Shown piece by piece: positions 35,561 to 46,900 of a stretch of 64,000 bases of DNA. The stretch spans positions 86,945,971 through 87,009,970 of the forward strand of contig NC_089743.1 of assembly GCF_040412425.1 (NCBI RefSeq). The letters are read 5' to 3'. Origin of the DNA: Macrobrachium rosenbergii. Its lineage: Eukaryota > Arthropoda > Malacostraca > Decapoda > Palaemonidae. Both the position numbers and the translations under genes were made by a program. Numbering within the stretch: position 1 is the stretch's first letter; each line of letters starts with the position of its first letter. The notes under the pieces were generated by a model. It worked only from the letters and a program-made list of their open reading frames with translations, was not told the origin of the DNA and did not search any database.

Positions 35561-36346
35561 AAGACATACATATTTGTGCGTCTTGTTTGCAAGTAGATTT
35601 TGTATTAAGAAGATGCATGTCTGTTGTACAAGTTATTGGAAGATCTTTCATAGAAAAGACACCTGTGTAATTTGTGCATGCAGATTTTGTATTATAAAAG
35701 ACTTTTTTTTTTAAGTTATGAAAAGATCTTTTATATCTTTAGATCTTTTGTGCAAGCACTTTTTTTTATTATAAAAGGCTTGTGTCGTTTGCTCAAGCTA
35801 TGGGAAGATTTTTATATAAAAGACGTCAGTTTCCTTTGCGCAAATCCTGGGAACATTTTTCTTATATGAAAGACATAATTGTGTATTTTTTTACACATGT
35901 TATTGAGATTTTAATATATTAGACATACTATGTGTCTTTACATGAAAGACACAATGAGTATATCTACATATTAAAACTCTCCAATAACTTGTGTAAAAAT
36001 ACACAATTATGTCTTCATATAAAAAAAAAAATGTTCCCAGGATTTAAAAAAGAAACTTAACATGTCTTTTATATAAAAATCTTCCCATAGCTTTGTGCAA
36101 ACGACACAAGCTCATTATAAAAAAAAAAAAAGGCGCTTGCACAACAGACTCATGCCTTTTATATAAAGATCTTCATAACTGTAATGAAAACACGTCTTTT
36201 ATAATAATACAAAATCTGCTTGCATTAAAATACACGGAAGTTTGTCTTTTATATGAAAAAATCTTCCCATAACTTGTACAAAAGACATGCACTTCCTCAA
36301 TACAAAATCTACTTGCAATAATAAGACGTACAATTATGTATGTCTT
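35561..36346. repeat. 786 bp imperfect palindrome
   Basis: The left arm (35561-35942) and right arm (35943-36346) are reverse complements with scattered mismatches and small indels. The outer ends are AAGACATACATATTTGTGCG and, mirrored, GTACAATTATGTATGTCTT. The centre is an exact stem GTGTCTTT/AAAGACAC (35932-35939 and 35945-35952) with a 5-base loop. Inner words such as AAGCTATGGGAAGATTTTTA are mirrored as AAAAATCTTCCCATAGCTTT. No ORF crosses it. Confidence 0.9.
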
Positions 36347-36439
36347 TCATAGCTTGCACAAAACCTGCCATTTATAAAATATAATCTGTGTCCACAAAAG
36401 ATACATGGATATGTCTTTTTTATATGTACATTTATATAA

Positions 36440-37150
36440 AATATGTGACTCAAAATTTGTAAAGTCCAGATTAAATTACTTCCAACATTTGTAACTCCTC
36501 AAATATTTGAGACTTCAAATATATCTAACTTATATGGTAAGTGACTTCAAAACATTTGACACTTTTAACATTGGTAATTTATATAAGAGTTCCAATATTT
36601 GAAACCTGTAAGGTAAGTGATTTCCAACATTTGTAACTTATATGGTAGGTGACTTCCAACATTAGACACTTCCAAAATTTGTGATGTTCAACATTTGTAA
36701 CTTACGAGTTACCTCCAACATTTGTGACTGCCAACATTTGTATCTTATAAAATAGCTTTTGTAACTTACAAAACAGCACAAAATAAGCATTTATAATTCC
36801 TCTCCAATGTGACCATGTAAGAGCCCTGACGCTGCCTCTTCCAACATTTGTCAATCGTCATCATCGAAGTGGCAGATAAAGCCAGCGTCTCGTTTTCTTT
36901 TCCAACGATTTCAACCATACAATATTTCCGTCTGTTTCCAACATTGTTGTCTGATGTTCAACTTGCATTTGTAAGCATTCTAATCATGTACTTATAATGT
37001 TCCAACGAATCTTCTGTATCAACATTTGTGACTGCATTGTATCCATTAATCATCTTGTATCTTATAAAATAGCTTTTTGTAACTTAGGAAAACAGACGGA
37101 AAAATAAGCATTTATAATTCCTTCGATGATGACCAATGTGACCATTACAC
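36440..37150. repeat. CCAACATTTGTAACTT minisatellite and ~90 bp direct duplication
   Basis: Variants of TTCCAACATTTGTAACTT.TATGG occur more than ten times at 15-45 base spacing between 36478 and 37030. The segment TATCTTATAAAATAGCTTTT ... AAGCATTTATAATTCC (about 36741-36800) is repeated at about 37068-37120 with few differences. Confidence 0.8.
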
Positions 37151-37575
37151 TAGCTCTTACAACCATTACACTAGACGATAAAATCAGAATTCTAAGAGCG
37201 AAGTTGCACTAATCTATTTCAATAAAAAGTTCTTAGTTAGTTAAATGTCACAAGTCTTGGCTGTCTTCTAAATGAAGAGGGCAACATCTCCGAACTCCAG
37301 CTTCATCACATGAATGATCTGTTTACGTGATCAAGTAGACAGATGTCGTTTGCTCATAGCCAAGGCAGTCCTAAAACGAAGAAATTCACTGATCAACGGA
37401 TTTCAAAAGATTTTAAAAAATTTTCCCTATCTTCACAAGCAGGTACAACTTTAAAAGTTCTCTGACAAATTTTTATACAGTTTACCTTAATTGCTAGGGA
37501 GCCTATGATATTCAAAAGATGACACTATTATTCAAAAGATGCTACAGCACCATCAAACCTGTTGCTTATAAAACT

Positions 37576-37580
<5 letters not shown>

Positions 37581-37621
<41 letters not shown>
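37581..37621. repeat. (GA)n microsatellite
   Basis: About 20 uninterrupted GA units. Confidence 0.97.
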
Positions 37622-37623
<2 letters not shown>

Positions 37624-37929
37624 AACTGGTAGACTGAGAGAAATAGATTGGCAGGCAAAGTTAGGGACAAACAACGAAAAGAATAAACAGAAAATTAAGT
37701 TTTTATACCAAAAACCATTTGTTTATACAAAACTAATTAATCATATAGAGCTCTTATTTGCCGTTGGAAAGTCCGAAAGAACAGTGATATGCGATATGGA
37801 TACTATGCGTTTGATAGGTTTGTATGAAAAATGTGTTTTACAATATATCAACAAATTTGCTCGTACTCAACTCATCATCAATCTCATAACGGTGAAACTG
37901 CACTTTAGTAGGAGGTCAAACAGCTGAGG

Positions 37930-39470
37930 CTCTAGCTTTTGCAAAGTCAGTGGATCCAGTGAAGAACCTGAGGGCAGAGTAGATCATGAGCCAAATGTCT
38001 AAAGTATTCTCTTTGGGTGCTGAGAGTAGCTGAACACCCAGAGAGTAATGTGCTTGTGAGTCGCAAGACAACTGTTGTCTTCGCAGGTTGCATCAGTGGT
38101 AGAACCTAAATAAAACAGTCGTCTAGAGAGTGTTCCCTGGAAGGAACGGATGAAAGGGAAAAGTACAGAACTGGGATTTGATATGCCAACCATAACCCCT
38201 CAGATTTTACCCTTCCTGATCCTCAGTCTCGAAAATGTTTCAAATGGGCTGGGTATTTAACTTTTGTTTGGCAACCACCTCCTCAAATCACCGAAGCTTT
38301 GATTAAAGATTTTTTTTTTTTTATCCGAAGGCTAACTATGGTACTTTGTCAGTAGAAGTGGATTTTAGAGAAAGGTTTTTGAGAGAAATGCTGGTTATTA
38401 TTACCTGGCAGGAGTGGGTCCTCAGTACCACTGGTGAGTTAATAGAATCTGCCAGCAAGAATCCTAAGAACATATCTACAGTTAGGAGATTATATGCTTC
38501 ACTAGGGCAAGTATTAAACATTAACATATAGTGTTAATGTTCAATATGTCGCGAGTGCCTTAGCGAACTTGGTCTTCAACAAAAGAGATGTAGTACTTTG
38601 ATGTTTCCAGAGGCGTTGGTCAAGGAGGTCACTGAGAGGCTGAATGTTTCTACACCATTAGAGGCAGTGAGATGTTTGGTTAGCTCAGCACCCTGAAGGT
38701 TTAGCCAGTCTACAGTCAGCAACCCCAGCTAGGACTTTCCCAACTCTCCAGCTTTCCCATCATGTTTTTGCATTCTCGCAAACCACATAGGGCTCCCGGG
38801 ACAATAGCCAGGAGGTCCTATCAGCCAATGGCCAAAAGGCCAGTAAACACTCAGGGACAAAGGGATGCCTTTCAACAGAACAAATAAAGGAGAACTGGGC
38901 AGCAGGCTCCTGGCTCTGGTAGGAGATGAGATTCTCTTCAGCGTCACAGCTGCTATTATTTGGTGGGGGCTTGTACCCAGACCTTCTGGCTTCATCAGAA
39001 ACAGATATGCACAGGTCCGCGCTTGAATAAACCTCCATCTTCATTTCCAGTTATGTTCAAGTCCTATGCATAGGGTTTAAAGTTTTTGGTGTGGAAAAAG
39101 GTGAAAAATTACCATAACCAAAGGAGCTGCATAGAAGGTATTGGGGGATCCCAACAGGATTCTACCGAAGTCTATTTGTCATCCACAAAGCCTCTGGCAT
39201 TTAAAAGCCCTACTCCCTTGGACAAATTCTTGTAGTTGACACCCATTCTGATGGAAACGAGGGCAATGGTGCATTGGGCCATTCAGGATGACGAATTTGT
39301 AGCATACATAGACCTCAAGGAAACATATTTTCAAATTCCTGTGTATTTGTTCTCCCAGGTATTTCTTCAGTTAAAGTGGCAGGACCTTCTGCCCATTAGG
39401 TATTTACCAGAGTACCCACCACAGTTGCCGATTTACGCAGTTTCTGAACAAACAGTAAACAAGACCTAAA
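37930..39470 (+). pseudogene. Retrotransposon gag end and RT start (DIRS/Gypsy-like), decayed
   Basis: The open stretch 38346-38528 has VEVDFRERFLREMLVIITWQ, and the next frames give NLVFNKRDVVL and PEGLASLQSATPARTF (about 38565-38740), a gag-like C-terminal region. Further on, PTGFYRSLFVIHKASGI (about 39158-39207) is the RT entry block and DEFVAYIDLKETYFQIPVYL (about 39288-39347) is RT motif A with its Asp. The copy ends at about 39470 before the YxDD motif. The RT resembles the DIRS copies at 0.3 and 27 kb, so DIRS is the likelier source, but no recombinase follows. Confidence 0.6.
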
Positions 39471-39655
39471 TCTTACGTAATCGTTTTATCATGTCCTGGG
39501 CTCATAAGTACATGCAATACATTTCTTCCCAAAAGTAATCTTATTTAATAATTACCACTAAACAGAAAGCGAACAGGAAATATACGCAGTACCTATTCTT
39601 TTGTTTATGTCACACGAACAAGCAATACCCTTCAAGTATTTTGTACTTCTGTAAG

Positions 39656-39659
<4 letters not shown>

Positions 39660-39714
<55 letters not shown>
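39660..39714. repeat. (CT)n microsatellite
   Basis: About 27 CT units, uninterrupted. Confidence 0.97.
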
Positions 39715-39718
<4 letters not shown>

Positions 39719-40208
39719 GTGCATAATTATTTTATTACAATTTAATATCCTCTGATAAAATGTGATTTATATACTTGTGATTATCAGTTAACATATTGCA
39801 TTACCTGTTTACCAACGGTTTCAACCAATGATGTATGACTGCCTAAGTTGATTTATGATTTTTGAACGAGTATTGTGGTGCTAGGAACCCTCCAGATAAT
39901 GTCAAGTTCCAGGTAAGGCGAAACCTGCTAACTGATGGACTGCTGTATTATATTCGTGTTTTTGTTTATTCTGTGAGCGAGCCATTCATCGCTGTTGTTA
40001 TTATTTATAATTAAATTATAAAACAGTGAAAACCCAATGTCATTAAAACGCCTTCATTGATCCATACGCAGCTCTACAAATAGTAAAGTTCTTAAGGAAA
40101 ATAGTAAATAAAAAATACATATTGTGTCGGTGATACTTTTCATATGCCTTATATATATCAAAAGTAGGGTTAGGCGACGACCAGCAGGCACATCAGTGTG
40201 AAGGTGGA

Positions 40209-40725
40209 CCAGGGAAACCAATTAACTCCAACATGTTTCTTCATTTCCAACGTTTCGTAACAATTTCTTTATTACATCATCAGGGATCTGTCGAATAATG
40301 AATAAATTACTCAAAAAGTAACTGTAAGGCTTTAAAAAGCATAAGAAAAATAAAATTCACCAAATACAATATATCTAAAAGAGACAACAAAACAAAGACC
40401 ATTAACCAACCTTAGGCGGAGAGAGCAAAAGACAGAATGCTTAAAGAGAAAGTTAACTCAGGTAAAGTTGAGTAGAGGAGGTTTGGATATTTGACCTTGG
40501 GGACTAGTTGTTTGAAAAACAGCGACTCAAGTATAGGCAATTCGTGAGGATTTGCTCTTTGGCCTATTATGTTGATATAATTTCTTTCAATATGAGTTTT
40601 ACAAATTTTGGAATGAGCTCTGATATTAGAATGCTCTGGATTGGAGAGCCTACAACCAGTACGAAAACTTACTCCCCGATGGGAGTCGATTCTGACCCTC
40701 AGTAACCTCCTCGTGGATTCCCCCC
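40209..40725 (-). mobile_element. Penelope-like element 3' part, inverted arm
   Basis: This segment is the reverse complement of about 42230-42727 with few differences. Read on the minus strand it holds the GIY-YIG region (GVDSHRGVSFRTGCRLSNPE-like words at about 40600-40690), the downstream spacer, the hammerhead-like motif (40252-40283) and the 3' end. It faces away from the plus-strand copy that begins near 40740, so the locus is a head-to-head pair. Confidence 0.85.
40252..40283 (-). ncRNA. Hammerhead-like ribozyme motif at PLE 3' region
   Basis: On the minus strand CTGATGA is followed by T, a stem GTAATAA / TTGTTAC closed by AGAAA, and GAAAC. This is the hammerhead core order CUGANGA-stem II-GAAA. 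One extra U sits between CUGAUGA and the stem compared with the usual core. The stem differs from the copy at 42645 by one A-to-G change that keeps a U-G pair. PLEs are known to carry hammerhead motifs. Confidence 0.55.
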
Positions 40726-41189
40726 CATAGAGTCAATTTTCCACTGGTTAACCACATTGCGGTTTAATGTAAACAAGAGCGATCTTCAGAAACAACTCTT
40801 CAAACTGTCCCAGGGTGCATTTAGGAAACTGAAAATGCGCTGGACTCCCTTTTTTTAAAAAAGAAGATCATAGCACCCTTAAGCAACTGGCAAGTAGAAA
40901 AGATCTGGTTATTACCAGATCCGACAAAGGTAAAGGAATTATTCTATTAGATAAAAATGGCTACAATGCAAAAATGTTAACCATCTTAAGAGACCAAAGC
41001 AAGTTTACTGAAATCGGAACACCTGATTTTCATAATATTATTATTGAGGACAAAATTAATAGACTTTTACGTACTTTAAAAGAAAGAGAAAATCACTGAT
41101 GATAATGCATACCAGGATTTTTTTGTCCCAGGATCATCGTTTGGGGTCTTAAATGGTCTCCCAAAAATACATGAACCTAATTTAAACCC

Positions 41190-41534
41190 ATGAGACCTAT
41201 TTTAGCATCCTATAATACACCCGATTATACAATGGATAAATATCTGGTACCTCTTTTGGAATCTTTGACTAAAAATAATTTTACTCTCAGCAATTCGTAC
41301 TCTTTTAAGGAAAAAATTTTACCACAAGACTCTGATCTTAAAATGGCCAGTTTAGATGTAGAATCGCTTTTTACTTACGTTCCTGTGGAGGAAACCATCG
41401 ATATTATCTTAAATAAACTTTTTTCTGAACCAGATTCTGTTTTTAACAATTTTAGTCGAACATTTTCTAAGACTTTTTTAGAGCTGGCAGTGCGGGACAC
41501 TGCCTTTATTCTTGATGGCAAGCTTTTTAAGTAA
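41190..41534 (+). pseudogene. PLE reverse transcriptase fragment
   Basis: The 114-codon open part of the PLE RT carries the fingers/palm motif DVESLFTYVPVEETI, where PLEs have DV.SLFTNIP, and LELAVRDTAFILDGKLFK just before motif B. A stop follows at 41532 and breaks the palm, separating it from the GA.IGS motif B remnant at about 41540-41560. It therefore does not encode a working RT. Confidence 0.85.
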
Positions 41535-42204
41535 ACTGACGGTGCGGCCATAGGCTCCCGTTTGGCTAAAACTTTTGCCAACATCATGTGCTCGCTGGAA
41601 GATTGCATGTTAGATGAATGTCCACTCAAGTTTCACCCGCTTTTTTTATGTTAGGTATATTGATGACACCTTCACCCAATTTTAAGAACAACAACATTGA
41701 GTTTACTGCAGAAAAAGAAGTAAACAATCAATTGCCTTTTTTTAGACGTCCTGTTTTCATGAAGAAGACGTTTACTGGCTTAGGATGCAATTACTGCAGC
41801 TCCTGCTTTTACAGTTTTAAACTTAATTCTATTTTTACTCTCCTCCACAGGGCGTCTTTCATTGCATCGTACTGGCAATCTTTTCATCAGGAAATTAATT
41901 TTCTCTCGGAATATTTTATGAATAACTGCTTTCCGCAATTATTTTATTTTTATTTTTTAAACAACTACGCGTTTTTCTTAACAAACAATTCACTGACATC
42001 ACAAAACCTCCAACAGTACCCAAATTAAACTTTTATGCCAGATTTCTTTCAGAAGACGGTTTGTACAAATTACCCACAATCATTATGGCGCGATTAATTT
42101 AAAATTAATTCCCAAAAATCCTTTAACAGTCGGTTCATTTTTTAACTACAAGAATCGATTAAGCCCCTTTTTTATCCTCTAACGTGGTGTAGAAATAAAT
42201 ACTT

Positions 42205-42440
42205 GCCCTAAGTTTAACTCTGGGACATATGTCGGATCCACGAGGAGGTTACTGAGGGTCAGAATCGACTCCCATCAGGGAATAAGCTTTCGTACTAGTT
42301 GTGGGTTCTCCAACCCAAAACATTCTAATATCAGAGTTCATTCCAAAATTTGCAAAACTCATATTGAAAGAAATGATTCCAGCACAATAGGCCAAAGAGC
42401 AAATCCTCACGAACTGTCTATACTTGAGTCACTGTTTATC
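42205..42440 (+). pseudogene. PLE GIY-YIG endonuclease remnant
   Basis: The plus-strand frame gives CPKFNSGTYVGSTRRLLRV (about 42208-42263), where the family has C..C..G.YVGST.R.L..R. RIDSHQGISFRTSCGFSNP and SNIRVHSKICKTHIE follow. YVGS is the YIG half of GIY-YIG; the Arg after it is the conserved catalytic-site Arg. The CP.C zinc knuckle upstream has lost its second Cys. No start or continuous link to RT exists. Confidence 0.8.
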
Positions 42441-42644
42441 AAACAACTAGTCCCCCGGTCAAATACCCAAACCTCCTCTACTCAACTTTACCTGAGTTAA
42501 CTTTCTCTTTAAGCATTCTGTCTTTTGCTCTCTTCACCTAAGGCTGGTTAATGGTCTTTGGTTCTGTAGTGCTTTTTAGTTTCTTGGGCTTTTTAAAGCT
42601 TTACAGTAACCTTTTGAGTAATTTATTCATTATTCAACAGATCC

Positions 42645-42676
42645 CTGATGATGTAATAAAGAAATTATTACGAAAC
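42645..42676 (+). ncRNA. Hammerhead-like ribozyme motif at PLE 3' end
   Basis: CTGATGA (42645-42651), a single T, stem GTAATAA / TTATTAC (42653-42659 and 42665-42671, seven perfect pairs, loop AGAAA) and GAAAC (42672-42676) follow the hammerhead core order. Stem III and the cleavage site are not clear downstream (GTTGGAAATAAAG). The extra T before stem II departs from the textbook core, so activity is uncertain. Confidence 0.55.
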
Positions 42677-42741
42677 GTTGGAAATAAAGAAATATGTTGG
42701 AGTTATTTGGTTTCCCTGGTCCACCCTCTCGTTGACTGATA

Positions 42742-43078
<337 letters not shown>

Positions 43079-43080
<2 letters not shown>

Positions 43081-43813
43081 ACCTTTACCGACTAAATACC
43101 TTGTCAGCATTTTGTGAAGTCAATCACTTAGTAAGGATGCTCATGCATTCCATTGTACAAACAACAACACCCATTTGCTTTCTTTTTATTAATGCCAAAT
43201 TATCACGCTGAACAATATTAACTAACTTAAGTAAGAGTGTATAGAAAGGTCACATATTTTGCTCGTGTACTGTAAATAGAGCAAAAATATCCATAACATG
43301 TAGATATGTTTGTAAAACATCTGTAGTGGCGTGAAAGCACGTCACTTTCTACATGTTGCCATTTTGTCTTTTTTCAGGCAGATCCTTGTAAGCCAATCAC
43401 AGAGCAACCCCCAAAGCCATGTGCTTATGCATCACTCCCTTCATTTGTCATCTAGTCTAGGCCATCACCAACCTATCACCTATAACTATAGTTCCATCTG
43501 CAAATCAAATCTCAACATATGCGCTCTTGGGATCCTATTATATGAATTAACCTTTACACTAACTTGCAATAGGTCATACTTGCACATAGGTGAGCAATCA
43601 CTCTGATTCTTCTGTCAACAGGACATCAGAATAATGTTTTCGAGGACATTCAAATGGCATCTGAAGGCTCTGTACGACTGATTTGTTTAGCATATAAACA
43701 ATAAAAGACACACATCAAAACTGTAGTTGACAAAGAGAATGTAACATTAAAATACCTAAGGTAGATCCTGAATGCAAAACGAAGCCAACTCATTACTTAC
43801 ACTACGTACGCCG
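43079..43813. other. 3' flank / possible 3' UTR of the HEPN-NACHT gene
   Basis: No ORF with a recognisable domain. On the minus strand, AATAAA occurs at 43185-43190 (TTTATT on plus), about 620 bases after the predicted stop, and could be the polyadenylation signal. This is a guess from position only. Confidence 0.3.
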
Positions 43814-43980
43814 TCATGGTTTGCCGATTGCTGGGAGCATTAGTTCTTCAAAGCCAACATTATGATTCTTCTCAGTTAAAAGTTTCCTTTCTTCTTCATT
43901 AAGGGGGAGTGTTTCATGAATGTAGACATACGTTATTGAGAACCTTTCCAGCACTGATAAGAACTCAAAGATGTCCTTGC
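43814..43980 (-). CDS. Exon 3 (terminal) of HEPN-NACHT gene
   Basis: The acceptor is TTTTTTATTCAG|GCAAGG at 43981. In phase with exon 2 it gives 55 residues, with KDIFEFLSVLERFSITYVYI and PLNEEERKLLTEKNHNVGFE, and a TGA stop at 43816-43814. The helical/strand pattern continues the module of exon 2. It is too short to be found by ORF length alone; the frame match is the evidence. Confidence 0.7.
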
Positions 43981-46900
43981 CTGAATAAAAAACAGAGGTT
44001 AAGTTTGCTATCTAAGAGGGGGAAAGTGAGATGCAGCCATCACTCCTGGAATTAGTTATTCCCTAACATTTCAATACCTTAAACCATCATCTACCATCTG
44101 TATTCTGTTTAGAAGGTTTCACTGTACTATACTGGATTTTTTCTTGATGCCATCCTAGTGATGTGATCCTCCAGCCTCCTTTACAGGTTTACATCAAACC
44201 CATTTAGAATCTAGAAGCCTCTTAAGCCAGTATCCCCACTACTGGGACTTTTAACACAAGATATATATTATATATATACAGTATACATATATATATGTGT
44301 GTGTGTGTGTGTGTGTAACACACAGAGTATAAGGCAACTACGAAAGCGGTAAATGGCGCAAATTATCTTTCACCTTTACTCTAAGGAATTTCAAGCAATT
44401 TTCTTGAAAAGGCCTAAACCTAAGGCATTATGATAATGAATGAACAATTATTGTGTTTAACCACATAAAAAGTCTAAATTTCAAGTATTATGACAATAAT
44501 CTTTCAAATAGGCCTAGGGTCTGTTTAAACAAAATTGTAGAAAGCATGGAAAGACCTAGGCCTTAAATAAGTTTTAAGTTAAATGACACTGATAGCACAA
44601 AACAAGCCAAGGACAAATTTATTGTGACTATGATGACATAATAGTTGCCGTTTTATGTAAGATGACAATCATGGCAAATGTAGGCCTAGGTCTATAAATA
44701 ATCTTAATGTAGCTCTTTTTGAGTTAGCTACCTTCTTTTATCATCAAAGGTGAAAATGAAATTGAGATTTTGGTCATTTTTCTTCATGAAAAAATCACCT
44801 AGAAACTTCAAAGACTAATTAAAACGTTATAAGGATGTTAAACAACTCTGGAACAGAAAAGCATAATAGCATTGGTTTTTGAAAAGGTTAACAATTGCAC
44901 TGAAACCAATGTAGCAGAATTTCTTTCATACAAAAAATAAGACAGAATAACGTACCGGAAAACCGAGAGGCGATGATGAAGACTAAATTGTATTTATCTA
45001 CAGTAGGCCTCTTGGATGTAAGTTTATTTCGTAGACTCAGAAGCTGCTTCATTGGAAATTTTGAAAATCTTTTGGGCATGGAGGCCTCTCTAACTTCCGA
45101 CCAGAGACTGTTAATGAACTCAGCAACATTTCTTGCAGTGTTGTCCCCTCCAGCATAGCCATTAAGGTCAACAAAAACACCACAGAACTGTCCACTGAAC
45201 TGAAGAGGACAGCTAAGTGTTCCATGGTCAGGAATTTCAGAGAACTTTACATAGAGACCTGTAAAAAGTGTAAATGAAAAATGAAGTGCTAAAGGTACGA
45301 AAAGTTCATCATTCTATTATAACTGCAAAAAGTAAGGGAAACACCACCAACCAGAAAAGTCCTTTAGGCAAGATTGAAAATATTCTCAGTTTGCCCATGA
45401 ATATTGGTTCATTGGCGTTTAATCATGCTCATTAGTAAATTGGCTTTATGTTTCATTCAATCCTAAATTATCTCATTCAAGTGAACCTCTTTTGGGGGTG
45501 CATGGCTATGTATACATTTTACTGTTCAACTTAAAAGGGACAACTGTCTTACATAGATGCCTCAGTTGATTTAGGGATGAGAGTCTGGTGTTGAAGTGCT
45601 CTAGTGCGTCCAAGTCAGTTGTCCTTATGACGAGTTCTTGGATATCCTCTGAAAGCAAGGATATTCCTTTCTTGTTCAGGAGACCCCAAAACAATTCAAG
45701 AGATCTTGAGCCTTCCAAGAAGAGTTCACTAACACACCCAAATTCAGATTCTATGAACCAATCCAACTGTTTCAGTGCTACAGGTATTCCTGCTTCATAT
45801 ATTTTTATTAGAAGTGCCCTGGCATGTGGAATTGTCAAAGAATCTACGTTCAACTCTAATTGGATGTGGTCAGGTTTGATTTTAGGAATTAGGAGTTCTG
45901 CAAATTCCAGGGTTTTTCCCTCACGTAAAATCCACTTCTTAATTTTCCGCTTCTTCATCTCCTCTAACACTGCATCTACTACAACAGGATTTACACCTGA
46001 CTCAGACAAATGTTGAAGAAAGTCATCTAAAACAAAAGATTCTCCCTCCTCTTCAGTGAGTGTCATTTCCAGTAGCTCCTTGATAAAATTGCCGACCTTA
46101 TTTGAAACAGAAAGGACGCCAGTGACAAATGTGAAAAGTCTGCGGAGACCTTTGAAGTCTTCTTTGTCGATCGTGGACTTTTGAGACTCTTCAGGGCAAA
46201 AACTTAACAGGAAACGCTTAATGATATCCCCCTTACTGCCTTGATGGAGTTCCTCATAAAGACCTCCTTCACTTCCAAGCACAGAGCAGATAGCACAAGC
46301 AGCTCCAAACTCTTGATCAGTGCGATGTTTGTAGCAAAATATCTTCTCTGTAAGAAGTGCCTGCGAGAACTTGGTTGTAAACAATGTTGACATGATGTCT
46401 TCAAAAGGAAGGCTGAATTCATCACATTTTGTTTTAAACATTTGGACATCATCACCTGTAAGCTCATACTTACCTTCAAGATGGTGTCTGAGAGAAATCG
46501 TATTACAGAAAGACATGAAGTTCTTTATAGCATCATCCACACCATTTTTTCCAATCTTTTGAGCAATTATTTCCATCTCGTGTTTCCTTAATTCTACAAA
46601 TAGTCTGGTTACTGAAGTCAAGGATTCTTTGATTCCGGGACATGCCATCATTAGAGCAGTAATCAGTTGATTGTATAAAGGAACAGTCATCAAGTATTTC
46701 GTTTGAGGAGCCATACTCTCATATGCGTTAACAATCTCTTGTTTTTTATCGTCACTACACTCTGCTTGGTCAGCCATCAATTTCATACTCTCAACGATTG
46801 AAGGTACTGGAATCCCTGCAATTTTTACACTCAATTTCAGCTTGTTATGTTTATTTACTAGCTTTGAAAGTTCTAGAGCATTAATGGGTCTCGTTGTCAC

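Larger units (their letters stand above)
40740..42740 (+). mobile_element. Penelope-like retroelement (RT and GIY-YIG), decayed
   Basis: The RT begins with RSDKGKGIILLDKN (about 40917-40960) and continues in 41190-41534 (114 codons) with PILASYNTPDYTMDKYLVP and MASLDVESLFTYVPVEETID (motif A, about 41343-41402). The YxDD region is reduced to RYIDDTF (about 41655-41675) across a frameshift. FTGLGCNYCS (about 41770-41800) is motif E. The GIY-YIG nuclease is at about 42205-42440 with GTYVGSTRRLLRVRI and HQGISFRTSCG in a frame with interruptions. PLEs use RT plus GIY-YIG instead of the LINE or LTR machinery. The copy is dead. Confidence 0.85.

Noticed and set aside
45506..45552. C-terminus of the NACHT protein at the in-frame stop 45506
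   Set aside because: A GTAAGA donor at 45552 joins in phase to two further exons with clean acceptors; the read-through tail is short and unstructured.
45588..46016. 142-codon plus-strand frame inside the NACHT gene
   Set aside because: Antisense shadow of the large exon; no independent support.
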